Below, piece by piece: positions 1-10,594 of a DNA stretch of 64,000 nt (position 1 is the first letter of the stretch; the number at the start of each line of letters is the position of its first letter). Source of the DNA: Bipolaris cookei (Eukaryota; Ascomycota; Dothideomycetes; Pleosporales; Pleosporaceae); NCBI GenBank assembly GCA_002286855.1, contig NRSV01000051.1:62001-126000 (forward strand). The letters run 5' to 3'. The position numbers were made by a program, and so were the translations under genes. Below the pieces are notes generated by a model that saw only the letters and a list, made by a program, of their open reading frames with translations, was not told the origin of the DNA and did not search any database.

Positions 1-60
1 TGACTCGGGCTTAGCGCCTGGGTACTGCTGCTGCTGCTGCTGCTAACACGCGACGCATAG

Positions 61-867
61 AGCAAAACCCCCTCGCTCATATTCGAATATGTCAACAATA
101 CCGACTTCCGCAGTCTGTACCCCAAGTTCCAGGACTTTGATGTGCGCTTCTACATCTTCGAGCTGCTCAAGGCCCTCGACTTCTGCCACAGCAAGGGCAT
201 CATGCACCGCGATGTCAAGCCTCACAACGTTATGATTGACCACGAGAAGCGAAAGGTGCGCATTGTAAACTGGCACACGCGCACCGCTGCTAACCCGAGC
301 CTAGTTGCGCCTAATTGATTGGGGTCTGGCCGAGTTCTACCATGCAGGAACAGAGTACAACGTCCGCGTTGCGTCGCGTTACTTCAAGGGTCCCGAGCTG
401 CTAGTCGACTTCCAGGAGTACGACTACTCGCTCGACATGTGGTCGCTGGGCGCTATGTTTGCCTCGATGATCTTCAGGCGAGAACCCTTTTTCCACGGCA
501 ACAGCAACTCGGACCAGCTGGTCAAGATTGCAAAGGTCCTCGGCACCGAAGACCTCTTCGACTACCTCGATAAGTACGACATTGAACTGGATGCCCAGTA
601 CGACGACATACTCAGTCGATATCCCAAGAAGCCCTGGCACTCGTTTATCAATGCCGAGAACCAGCGCTTTGTCAGCAACGACGCCATTGACTTCCTTGAT
701 AAATTGCTACGATACGACCACCAGGTAGGCCCAGTCAGCACCCGCACCTTACAGTGCTTCCCTGCTAATACACGCACCAGGAACGACTTACTGCCCAAGA
801 GGCTATGTCTCATCCTTACTTTGCTCCTGTCCGACAAGCTGCGCAGCAGAACAGCACCGCGGCATGA
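61..867 (+). CDS. CKA1: Casein kinase 2 catalytic subunit alpha (5' truncated by window edge)
   Basis: Ser/Thr kinase of the CK2 holoenzyme, acting in nucleus and cytosol on acidic Ser/Thr sites. The visible exons are 61-255, 305-724 and 781-867. Introns are 256-304 and 725-780, and a further intron ends at 60 after a CTG run and a GCTAAC branch site. Across the junctions the protein reads SKTPSLIFEYVNN, then the catalytic loop HRDVKPHNV near base 205, then KLRLIDWGLAEF. The DWG in place of DFG is a CK2 hallmark. VASRYFKGPELL and the C-terminal ERLTAQEAMSHPYFAPV segment follow, with a TGA at 865-867. The N-terminal lobe (P-loop, basic cluster) lies outside the window. The next gene downstream is on the same strand, about 0.5 kb away. 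Family assignment is firm; the choice of CKA1 over a paralogue symbol is by family only. Confidence 0.95.
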
Positions 868-1401
868 TTGAGATACCCAATTCACGTGATTAGATGTTAT
901 GTAATGGCATAAAAGCACAGGCGCCCAACCCTTTACTCAAATCAGAGTATTCTACTTGCAGTCACGTTCTGGGCGTGGCGGACTGTCTGGCGTGCCGGCG
1001 TGCACACGGGACATGAACAACGGAGTGATGTATATGCAGGGCAAAAGACGGGGTACTGTTCTTGGATAGGCCATGAGAGAACGGCAACGGCCCAACGCAG
1101 GCGTATTTTTGCGACCAACGCTCTAGGGCTGACGGTCAGAATAATGCATAGCTAAGGTGTTAGTGGGCTTGTACAAATGTCCAATGGAGTGAGTCCTCTT
1201 TTTCGAATGTTATCAACCAATATGGTACCATAATGTGGGCTCCAACCAGTGATTGCTTCGAACGACTTGACAGCGTCAATTTTATTAGGGCCAAGGCATT
1301 TTCATGAGCAGCTCATCAACGGCTGAACCGTTCTCTGAGAGTTCACCTAGATGCGTAGGCGGGGTCAGATCGGACGCTCGGACTCAATGTGGGGGTGACG
1401 C
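868..1401. other. Intergenic: CK2 3' flank and VAS1 promoter
   Basis: No coding potential recognised. The last bases carry a four-codon upstream ORF (1387-1398, ATG TGG GGG TGA) that ends just before the first in-frame ATG of the valyl-tRNA synthetase. It could affect start choice on that mRNA. Confidence 0.5.
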
Positions 1402-4400
1402 ATGCCGGACTTTGAAGACTCACACCCAGTCACTATTTTGTTAATGTTGCCCCGCCCCGCGCCCACTACACTGCGCGCTGCTTGTAGACAATCCCTCTCA
1501 CATACCAATTCCTTCAGGCACAGATTACGGTTGTCATCGCGAATCTATACTGCTCTCCACCCTCATTCTTCGGCTCACGCTGGGCGCGTGCTCACACTGC
1601 ACCACCACTACTCGACCCCAACCATGGCGCTCAATGCGTCCTCCCACAACACCACGGGTGATAAGACAGCGCCCAACACCGCTCCACCGCCCGAGCTGAG
1701 CGGAGAAGCCAAAAAGGACATTCTCGGCGCCACTGAAACCGAAGCCACTGGCCAACATGCGCCCGGTCGCGAGAATGAAAAGGGCGTAGAGAAGAAGGAA
1801 AAGACTGCCAAGGAGCTCGAGAAGGAGAGAAAAAAGGCAGAAAAAGATGCAAAATTCAAGGCTAAAAAGGCTGCCGCTGCTGGCGCCGCCAAGGATGCTC
1901 CGGCAAAGGAGAAGAAGAAGAAGGGCAAAGAGGAGGAGCAACTGCCCGAGTACGTCGAGCAGACACCAAAGGGCGAGAAGAAGCGTCTTCAGAGCTTGGA
2001 CGGTCCATACACAAAGGCATATATTCCTAAGGTTGTCGAGTCTGCATGGGATGCTTGGTGGGATGCTCAAGGCTTCTTCAAACCTCAGTTCGCAGAAGAT
2101 GGCAATGTCAAGGCCCCTGGCTATTTCGTCATTCCCATCCCACCTCCCAACGTCACGGGCAAGCTACACTGTGGACATGCGCTCGCCACAAGTCTTCAAG
2201 ATGTCTTGATAAGGTGGCACAGGATGAGAGGCTACACTACGCTGTATCTTCCTGGTTGCGATCACGCTGGTATTGCTACGCAGTCCGTTGTTGAGAAGAT
2301 GTTGAAGCGAAGGGAGAACAAGACCCGATATGACCTGGGTCGCCAAAAGTTCCTCGAGAGGACTATGGAGTGGAAGGAAGAGTACCACCAGCATCTTACC
2401 AATACCCTGCGCCGAATGGGCGGTTCCTTTGACTGGACGCGCGAGGCCTTTACCATGGATGAAAATCTGTCAAAAGCAGTAACAGAGACATTTGTTCGCC
2501 TTCATGAAGACGGTCTGATTTACCGAAGTAACAGACTGGTCAACTGGTGTACAGCCTTGAACACGGCCTTGAGTACTCTCGAAGTCGATAACAAGGACCT
2601 GGCTGGCCCGACCAAGCTATCTGTTCCAGGATATGAGAGGATGGTCGAGTTTGGTGTTCTTACTCACTTCAAGGTATGACGAGCAGAGTCTGATCTCGAA
2701 AACTGTACTAATAACTTCTATAGTATGCCATTGATGGTACTGACCAGTTCATCGAGATTGCTACCACACGTCCTGAAACCATGCTTGGTGACTCGGGTAT
2801 CGCCGTCCACCCCAAGGACGACCGCTACAAGCACTTCGTTGGAAAGAAGGCCAAACACCCCTTCATCGACCGTCTCATGCCGATTGTTGCAGACGAATAT
2901 GTCGACCCCGAGTTCGGTACTGGAGCCGTCAAGCTGACGCCAGCACACGACCCCAATGATTTCAACCTTGGAAAGAAGCACAATCTTGAGTTCATCAATA
3001 TTCTGGTACGACTTCTCCTGAAGAAAAAAAACAAAAAACTAACGTCTATAGAACGACAATGGAACAATGAACAAGAACGCCGGCCGTTTCGAGGGCGAGA
3101 AGCGCTTCGATGTCCGTTACACCGTTGTAGACGCACTAAAGAAGGAGGGCCTGTTCGTCAAGACTGAGCCAAACCCAATGAAGGTGCCCATTTGCTCAAG
3201 ATCTGGCGACGTCATTGAGCCCATTATGAAGCCACAATGGTGGATGAAGATGGAAAGTTTAGCCAAGCCTGCCATCGAAGCCGTCGAGAAGGGTGATATC
3301 AAGATTCGGCCAGTCACTTCGGAGAAAATCTACATGCACTGGATGAACAACGTTCAGGACTGGTGCTTGTCGCGTCAACTGTGGTGGGGCCACCAAATAC
3401 CAGCCTATTTCGTCCAAATCGAAGGCGGCGAGGGTGGCCGCAACGAAGACGAGCTCTGGATTACTGGTCGTACGGAGGAAGAGGCAAGAGCTAAGGCTGA
3501 GAAGAAGTTCCCTGGAAAGAAGTTCACATTGTCGCGAGACGAGGATGTGCTCGACACATGGTTCTCCTCTGGTCTGTGGCCATTCTCCACTCTGGGTTGG
3601 CCAAACCAGACTGCCGACCTTGAGAAGCTCTTCCCCACTTCTGTCCTTGAGACCGGTTGGGACATTCTCTTCTTCTGGGTTGCTAGGATGATTTTCCTAT
3701 CCCTTTACTTGACTGGAAAGGTTCCGTTCAAGGAGGTCTATTGCCACTCTCTCATTCGTGACTCTGAAGGCAGGAAAATGTCAAAATCGCTCGGCAACGT
3801 TGTGGACCCTGTAGATATCATGGATGGCATCACTCTCCAGAAGCTCCATGACCAGCTTCGCGCAGGTAACCTGGATCCCAAGGAGTTAACTAAAGCCGAG
3901 AAGTACCAGAAAACTGCCTTTCCTCAGGGTATCCCCGAATGTGGTGCTGATGCACTGCGTATGGCGCTTGTCGGATACACTACTGGTGGTGGAGTAAGTT
4001 TGTCCTGCCATTTCTTATTAGATGCAATACTGACGTCTTTTTAGGACATCTCGTTCGATGTCAATGTCATTCACGGATACAGGAGATTCTGTAACAAGAT
4101 CTACCAGGCCACCAAATATGTCATTGGACGCTTGGGAGAATCTTTCACACCGCAGGAGAAGGTCGGAAAGAGCGGGAAGGAGTCTCTGCCTGAGCGCTAC
4201 ATCCTCCACCAGCTCAACACCGCTGCCAAGAAGATCAACGACCATCTGGAGGCGCGCGAGTTCAGTCTTGCCACCCAGGTTGCCTACAAGTACTTCTATG
4301 TCTACCTCTGCGATACATATATTGAGAACAGCAAGGCCATCTTTGACGAGGGAAGCGAGGAGCAGAAGGAGAGTGCCAAGCAGACACTCTACACTGCCAT

Positions 4401-5046
4401 TGAGGGTGGTCTCAACATGATTCACCCATTCATGCCCTTCCTTACGGAGGAGCTCTGGCAGCGACTGCCCCGAAGGCAAGGCGACAAGACACCTTCCATC
4501 TGCATTGCACCTTTCCCACAATACTCGCAAGAGTTGGAAGACGAGACCGCAAACGCCGAATACGAGCTTCTCGTAGACAGCGCGAAGGGTCTTCGTTCTC
4601 TGACCGCGGAGTACGGGATCAAGGATAGTGCATCCACATACATCCAAGCCCTCAACGATGGTACGCACTCTATTCTCTCTTCCCCAACGTCTCTCCCTTC
4701 AATCCGATCCCTGGCGGGTAAGACCGTATCCGAGATCAAGATTCTGGCACCCTCCGAGACCGCGCCCTCTGGCTGCGCCGTGTACACAATCGGCACATCA
4801 GCGACCGCATACCTCGACGTCAAGGGCCGTATTGAGCTCGACAAGGAAATCACAAAGGCCCAGGATCGCCTCACAAAAGCCAACGACACGATTACGCGCC
4901 AGAAGAAGATTATGGATAACGACTGGGAGCAGAAGGTTAGTGATGTGGTCAAGGAGCAGGAGAGAGAGAAGCTCAAGGCTGCGGAGTTGGAAGCGAAGAA
5001 TTGGGAAGCGAGTATTGCGCAGTTTGAGAAGATGAAGATCGAGTAG
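1402..5046 (+). CDS. VAS1: Valyl-tRNA synthetase, probably dual cytosolic/mitochondrial
   Basis: Class I synthetase that charges tRNA-Val. Exons are 1402-2673, 2724-3005, 3052-3993 and 4045-5046; introns are 2674-2723, 3006-3051 and 3994-4044. The HIGH motif is HCGH (2167-2178) inside a PPPNVTGKLHCGHAL segment, and KMSKS is at 3775-3789 (GRKMSKSLGN). A lysine/glutamate-rich N-terminal extension precedes the core, and a C-terminal coiled coil (near 4820-5040) matches the usual ValRS tRNA-binding arm. In-frame ATGs occur at 1402, 1444 and 1624. The 60 residues from 1444 to 1624 contain eight Arg and no Asp or Glu, as in a mitochondrial presequence. The ATG at 1624 sits in a strong context (accATGg), while 1402 and 1444 are weak. 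Lengths are 1165, 1151 or 1091 residues by start. Yeast VAS1 makes both forms from one gene, so the same is inferred here. Confidence 0.96.
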
Positions 5047-5450
5047 GTGGATGTTTGTGAGAGATGTATGATGAGAAAGCATAAGTGCACCAATGAAGAT
5101 TTTTGTATTTTGTAGTAGAACACGTGGATCAAAGATGAAGAAATGAGAAAAAAAGGAAGATGGCGTTCAATCTCACCTGATCTAATTTGATCTGCCTTGC
5201 AATCATATTTATCGTACATGTAAGCCTTTCATCATCTACGAAAAACGCATGTCCCCCTTTGTTCCAACCTTGAAAAACCTCTCGGGTACTTCGTCTGTCT
5301 TTGTCCTCCTGATAGCAAGATAGTTTGTAATCTGGGGTGTGAGGAATAGGTATACAACTGGTGAATAAAGAAGACAGTATGAAAAAGGGAGATAACAGGC
5401 ACAGCCCCCCATCAAAGAACGTAAAAAGAAAAGATAACTAGTGTAACATT
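5047..5450. other. Convergent 3' intergenic region
   Basis: Sits between the stops of VAS1 (+) and the symplekin gene (-). Only AT-rich stretches typical of fungal 3' untranslated regions are seen, and no further gene. Confidence 0.5.
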
Positions 5451-8066
5451 TCACGACGCAGCCCCGACTTCCACGCCCTTACCCGCACTCTCTACACCCC
5501 CCTCACTCTTAACCACCAACTGCGTCGTGTTCCCCGCCATCTCGCTGCCCAGGACCTCTGGCCTCCACCTAAGCAACAACTTGCGTGCACTCGGCTTCGC
5601 CCTCTCGTTCTCCGCCCACATCTCCGCCAGCACATCAACCACGATCTTGCGGACCGGAGGGCGAAACATGTACAAGTAGTGTAGTGCGTTGCAGGCGAGA
5701 TCAATGCGCTCGGGATCCTCGGCCATTTTTTTCAGGCGAACAAGGAGCGTGTAGTCTATGGAGGGGATTTCTGAGAGGAAACGCAGGAGGATTTTGTCCG
5801 TGTGCTCGATGTAGGGCAGGATACCGTCAATGAGGCGGAGGGCGCAGCGGTGGTAGTTTCCTCGAGGGGGTTTGGAGGGCGAAATGCCGTTTACGGTGCC
5901 ATTTGGCAAGGGAGACTCGGCGGATTGAGCGAGGATCATGTCGTTGTACCATTCTTCGTTGAGCCAGGAGATTGCGACATCGATGCGGCGTTTCCAGTCG
6001 TAGAGGATATATTGGTAGAGGGAGTTGCGAATAGAGTCACTGATTTTGGGGGCGCTGCTGCTGCGGGTGGTGCTTTTGACAGCGTACTCGTCTTTGATGG
6101 CATCAGTGTGGTCGTCGAGGCCGGCGCTTGCGCGTGTGGCGAGGCGGGAGAGGATGGTGACCCAGGCATCGCGGCTGTAGTCTGTTGCTGCTAGACGATT
6201 AAAACCACCTTTTGTGGCTTTGCTCTTTTGCATCTCATCTACACTGCTCAGCATGCCGAAGGCGCGATGTACGGTCATGTCACCGTACTTCTGGACATCC
6301 TGTTCGGATAATGGAGGTGCTTCGGGCAGCTTGAAGGGTGCTAGAGCAGTGGATGGGCCTTGTTGGGTTGGAAAGGGATCTGACGGGATACCATCAAGCT
6401 TGTTCATGATTTGCTCCGCATCTTCGGGTTCAAAGTCGGGCTCATATTCCTCTTCATCTTCTGCGACAGGAGCGCTTGGTGGCTGAACAGGCTGGTTTGC
6501 AGCGTTCTGGCGCAGTGTTTGGTATCGAGCACGGACGGCCTAGATGTATGTTAGCACGACCATACTTTGACTGAGAATATGCTCAAATAAAGATCACATA
6601 CATTGATTGCTTGTTCAAGCTTTTGTGGGTTGACCGACTGCAAGACAGGCACCACAATCCTAACCAGCTGCTCAGGATCTTTGAAATTTTGCACGTCAAA
6701 GTTTGCAGTGCTGCCCTCAGAGTTGAGCGTATATAATTGTCGCCAGCTGATTGGACCAGGCGGCAGAGGCTGAACAGAGGGTGTGCGACTGGGAGGCTCA
6801 GCCACAAGTCGCTGTCTCTTGGCGTGATCGAGGCCATCGGTCGGTTCAGCGGGTGCTGGTCGTTTACGATTAGATTCTTCGAAGAATTCCACACGGGCAC
6901 GATGCATGCGTTCCAGAAACTGTTGTATGCGTCCATTGACTGGGTTCTCGGGGGTCCTGTAATGATAAGTACTTGAGATGGCGTGACACCCTAAGGTTAA
7001 CATACCTCTTCATAATGTTGACAAGCAGTGCCCTTGTTGTACGCTCAATCGACTTAATAATGACCTTGTTCTTAGGCGTCATTGGCGAATTAGCAAGCTT
7101 CAAGGGGTTGAAGTTGAAAACACTGTTCAAGATTTTATTTGCAGCATTTGGTCGGCGATGGATCAGCATGCCCAAGCTGTTCAATGTAGCAGTCACGAGC
7201 AATCCGTCACTGGTCTGTGTTAGATGCATGTCAGCAGTCTGTGACTGTCTATCTAACCTGTGATCCCCATGTATGATATCCAACAGCCTGTCTAGTAGTC
7301 CATGTCCTTCAGCCTCGAGGCTCGCATACGGTATAAGCGGGTGATCGCGGGGCACAATGGAGAGGGAAATGTCGTTGTGATCGGCGCGCTGCGAGACATG
7401 AGATTTTGTGTTTCTACGTCGGGGAGTTGGAGGAGTATCTACCCTAGGGTCTGCCACGCCTGGTGTTTGTACCAGGACGACTTGTTGGAGGAACTTGACG
7501 CAGCATATACGCACGCCAGGGGCGGCCGAGTCCATTCGCCGCAAAATGTTTGCTTTGATGCCAAACATAAGGCCCCAATTTTGCGAATCGCTGGGGTCGG
7601 AGACACTGGGCACATGCAAGAATAAGAGCGTGTTCGTATGAAGACAGTCAAGGAGCATGCGAGCATAAAGGGACCTCAAGAATGCGCAGGGCATGTTTGA
7701 CATGCGAGGGGCTCTATCTGATGCGAGGGAGGGGGTTACTTACGTATGTTTGTAGACGAGCGGGTACACGCTCGCAGCCGCCTGGATGGCACTCTTGATG
7801 ACGCTCTTGTCATCAACATTCTCCAGGTAGGCCTTGAGGGTAGCCAGCACCGAAGGCGCGCTGCTCTGCTTGGCCTCCTGGGGCCATGCTGGCGATGCAA
7901 AAGCCTCTGCCAAAAATTCGGCACCCCAGCGCTGTATCTCGATGCTCTGGTCTTCACTGTAACCGATAATAGGGAGCACGCCCGGTATAATGGTAGGATA
8001 GTATCTACCGTCGCCTAACGCAAGCGACCGGGCCGACTCCATCTGCTGTATCGTTTGCGAAGTCAT
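5451..8066 (-). CDS. PTA1: Symplekin/Pta1-like pre-mRNA 3'-end processing factor
   Basis: Scaffold of the cleavage and polyadenylation factor in the nucleus. Minus-strand exons are 8066-7744, 7605-7006, 6956-6602 and 6539-5451, joined by introns of 138, 49 and 62 nt, giving 788 residues (yeast Pta1 is of similar size). The first exon opens with MTSQTIQQMESARSLA and HEAT-like helices (PTIIPGVLPIIG). The first junction restores YKHTVSDPSDSQNW, followed by IKANILRRMDSAAPGVRICCVKFLQQVV, the typical symplekin/PTA1 N-terminal domain. The middle is low-complexity and charged, with an acidic EDEEEYEPDFEPEDAEQI run. The C-terminal part (about residues 480-770) is helical. A possible 43-nt intron at 7215-7257 was not used because removing it breaks the frame. 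The gene shares a promoter region with COA3. Confidence 0.88.
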
Positions 8067-8478
8067 GGTGATGGTGGTGATAGCACACTGGCGGCGCGCT
8101 TTGTAGTGAAGAGTAGGAGTAGGAGTTGTAGGAGGCGTGAGGCTTGCTCACGCGCGCGACGCAACAGTCAAACTAAGAGCGCGACAAAGACCTGACGTGT
8201 ACGGCCAAAGGGCGTCCCATTCCCCACAATGCTAGCAATTACAAAGAGGCTGTTAGAGAGCGTAGAGAAGGAAAGGGGGGATTGGGATAGGGATGTGGAT
8301 GTGGATGGGGACGGGGGTGATGATGGTGTTGACTACAGCTACGGGCGCGAGGTGAGTGGCGCAGGGTTGACGCTGCGACTGATGATGTGCGCCCTGCCCG
8401 CCAAGACACCCGCCTAGCCCCATGCATCATCTCATCACCATTTCTTTCCCCGCCTGGGAGCCTCACAGCACCGCCACC
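8067..8478. promoter_or_regulatory. Divergent promoter between PTA1 and COA3
   Basis: About 410 bp separate the two start codons, which point outward, so both promoters must lie here. There is a GGGATAGGGATGTGGATGTGG-like purine-rich stretch near 8280-8320. No classic TATA box was recognised. Confidence 0.5.
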
Positions 8479-8858
8479 ATGGGATAGTAAGTCTGCTTGC
8501 CATACTCATATTGTTTCTGCGGCGCATGCTAACATTGACCCCAACAGCAAGCCATTCCGCTCAACCTACTACGATGACCGCATGCGCGCCTCGCCCGCCC
8601 TGCTGCGAGCCCGCGCGCCCTACCTGATCAAGAACACCATCACCGGCTTCGCAATCTGCTCGCTTGTCATTGGCATATGTGCGCATCCTCTCCCTGCCTC
8701 TCTAGTTGGAGTGCTGACCCGCCTTTTCAGACACTTACACCATCAATGCCATCTCCCAGGACGAGTTCGAGGATGTCATTGTGCCAGAAAAGCCGCTGGA
8801 CAGGTCCGCTCAGCCCACCACCCAAGCCCTTCAGCAGGCCATGGACGCACGCAAGTAA
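8479..8858 (+). CDS. COA3: Cytochrome c oxidase assembly factor 3 (Coa3-like)
   Basis: Small inner mitochondrial membrane protein that helps regulate Cox1 translation and assembly. Exons are 8479-8486, 8548-8678 and 8731-8858, giving 88 residues. The introns (61 and 52 nt) both split codons; the first has a clear GCTAAC branch site. The spliced protein starts MGYKPFRSTYYDDRM. It has the family core SPALLRARAPYLIKNTITG, then one membrane segment (about residues 34-54), then ISQDEFEDVIVP, which is the conserved Coa3 motif after the membrane span. The start ATG is in a strong context (gccaccATGg). The first coding exon is only 8 nt, so automated pipelines could easily miss it. Confidence 0.9.
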
Positions 8859-9630
8859 AATAACCATCTGCCTGTATATTGATGTAAAAGACATGTATGC
8901 ATTGGGTTGGCGCTACAGGAATCGTTCGGGAAATACCACTTTTTCGCCATTTTGAATCGCACTGTGCTCAAGACTGTCCGTTCATATATCCCACTTGCAC
9001 ACCGTATGCAGAATCTTTTGTCCCGTTCAATATTGCACATTCAAGATCAACATGACTGGATGAAAGTTGCGGTAGCGATCTCCGCGCCGCCTTGCACCCG
9101 CGCCGCCGACCAATCATGCGTGTGCTGCATGAACTCCTCCGCGAGGACCATGGAATGCCTTGTGGCTCTATTGCTTTTCTTCTCATACACCATTCATACA
9201 TTTTTAAGGACTGCTAGCAACTGGTCTTGGAGAACCGGGATATTTGTAATCGGCAGTTTCCTCTTGCACCAACAAAATGCAGGCTCTATCACAATACCGG
9301 CTTAGTCACGCGCGTTTATATAATGGTTACGTTTCCGTTGACTTCACAGCTTCTTCCTGCAGTATGAGCGCTGCGCTTACAGCAGTCTAGAAGAGTTTGG
9401 TGTAATGTTTCTTGGGTCCTTTGTCCACTTTCTCCTTCATATCTCTCCTTTATATGCTCAAACCCACATCCCGCCACTCTCTCATTCTCAAAGCAACAGA
9501 TCTCTTCAAGCGAACAAAAGTAAAGAATCGAATTCCAGTACGTGACAAAACATGGCCAGGTCTCGAACACTCATTGCACTATTACTAACTCCGACAACAG
9601 CCTGCAAACAACACCACAACTAGCATCACC
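8859..9630. other. Intergenic region, no gene seen
   Basis: About 770 bp between COA3 and the next start on the same strand. Open frames here lack codon structure or recognisable motifs. It likely holds the promoter of the following small gene. Confidence 0.4.
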
Positions 9631-10233
9631 ATGGGCAACAAGCACGAACCTACCGCCGTGGACTTCAGAGGTCCCAAGGGAAATTATTCTATTCGGCGGT
9701 TGCTCCACGTCCTCAAGCACGCCACTAAGAACCGACAAACCGACACAGGCTTCTTGAAAGGCAAAGCCAGCGACCTGGCTTCTGTGCCCAGCACACCTCA
9801 AAACAGCAGCACCGAGGGAAAAACAGAGTCCACCCGATTCAATGCCGATGAGTTCAGAATGCGCGTTCAACTCAGCGACCCGTCTTCAGCTGTGACCCCA
9901 AAGTCCAACCCAGTCACTGCATCCGAGTCTACCCACCAAACCCTCTTCAGTGTTCCCGAGAATGCCGCATCCAAGAATGGTCCCCAGGCATCCGTTGCCC
10001 CTAGCAGCACCGACAACCCTACTATTTCTAAGCCTCCGAAGAGCCGCAAGTCACGCAAGCCTACCATGATTACTCCTGAGCTTATGCAGCAGATCCAAAT
10101 ATCCAACCAGAAGCGCAGTGGCGGCGCTCTGCGGGATAATGGTGAGCTTCGCAGGAAGAATCTGGGAACTGCGACGGTGACGAATAGAGCCAAGGCTGTT
10201 GTCGCTAGCCCTCTTCGGTGGTCGGAGGAGTAG
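9631..10233 (+). CDS. Hypothetical 200-residue protein
   Basis: A single uninterrupted frame of 200 residues with a strong start context (caccATGg). I do not recognise the family. The N-terminus MGNKHE has Gly at position 2 and could be N-myristoylated, though this is speculation. The middle is Ser/Thr/Pro-rich and probably disordered. The last 70 residues are basic (PPKSRKSRKPTM, then ELRRKNLGTATVTNRAKAV) and end SPLRWSEE. There is no signal peptide or membrane span. It is convergent with the copper ATPase. Lineage-specific and possibly a nuclear or nucleic-acid-associated protein, but function is unknown. Confidence 0.65.
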   Translation: MGNKHEPTAVDFRGPKGNYSIRRLLHVLKHATKNRQTDTGFLKGKASDLASVPSTPQNSSTEGKTESTRFNADEFRMRVQLSDPSSAVTPKSNPVTASESTHQTLFSVPENAASKNGPQASVAPSSTDNPTISKPPKSRKSRKPTMITPELMQQIQISNQKRSGGALRDNGELRRKNLGTATVTNRAKAVVASPLRWSEE

Positions 10234-10594
10234 ACAATGAGATCTGCGGGGGTTGAAAATGGATGGAAAATTGGAGGGGAAAACCAGAGGTAGAAGTCAC
10301 TTCAGGGTGGTGATGGCAGCTTATAGTCGCTGATGGAGTGGCGTAGATGGTCGACCCCCCTTTCTTTCTGACCACTATCAGAGGCGGGGGAGGGGGGGGA
10401 GGGGGCAAACTAATAGTGTACTCTTCTATGTTTTCTTACTCGATATTATAATTTAATACCTTACTACCATTTACTAGACTTGCCCGAGGCATCTCCAGCC
10501 TAGATATGTCATCCAACAGCACGCGGATAACTTGCAAGTCTACATTTCTAAGAATAACTTGATTGAGCACAACCCACCACTTTGAACAAACCTA
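10234..10594. other. Convergent intergenic region with a guanine-rich tract
   Basis: About 360 bp between two stops. It carries a low-complexity G-rich run at 10381-10405 with several stretches of five or more G. No gene is seen. Confidence 0.45.

Noticed and set aside
4422..5219. 265-codon open frame antisense to the 3' part of the valyl-tRNA synthetase gene
   Set aside because: Frame shadow of a GC-biased coding exon; Ser/Leu-rich with no motif and no start context.
7215..7257. Possible 43-nt intron in the symplekin gene (GTTAGA..CACAG)
   Set aside because: Removing it shifts the frame out of phase with the next junction, while reading through stays open and in phase.
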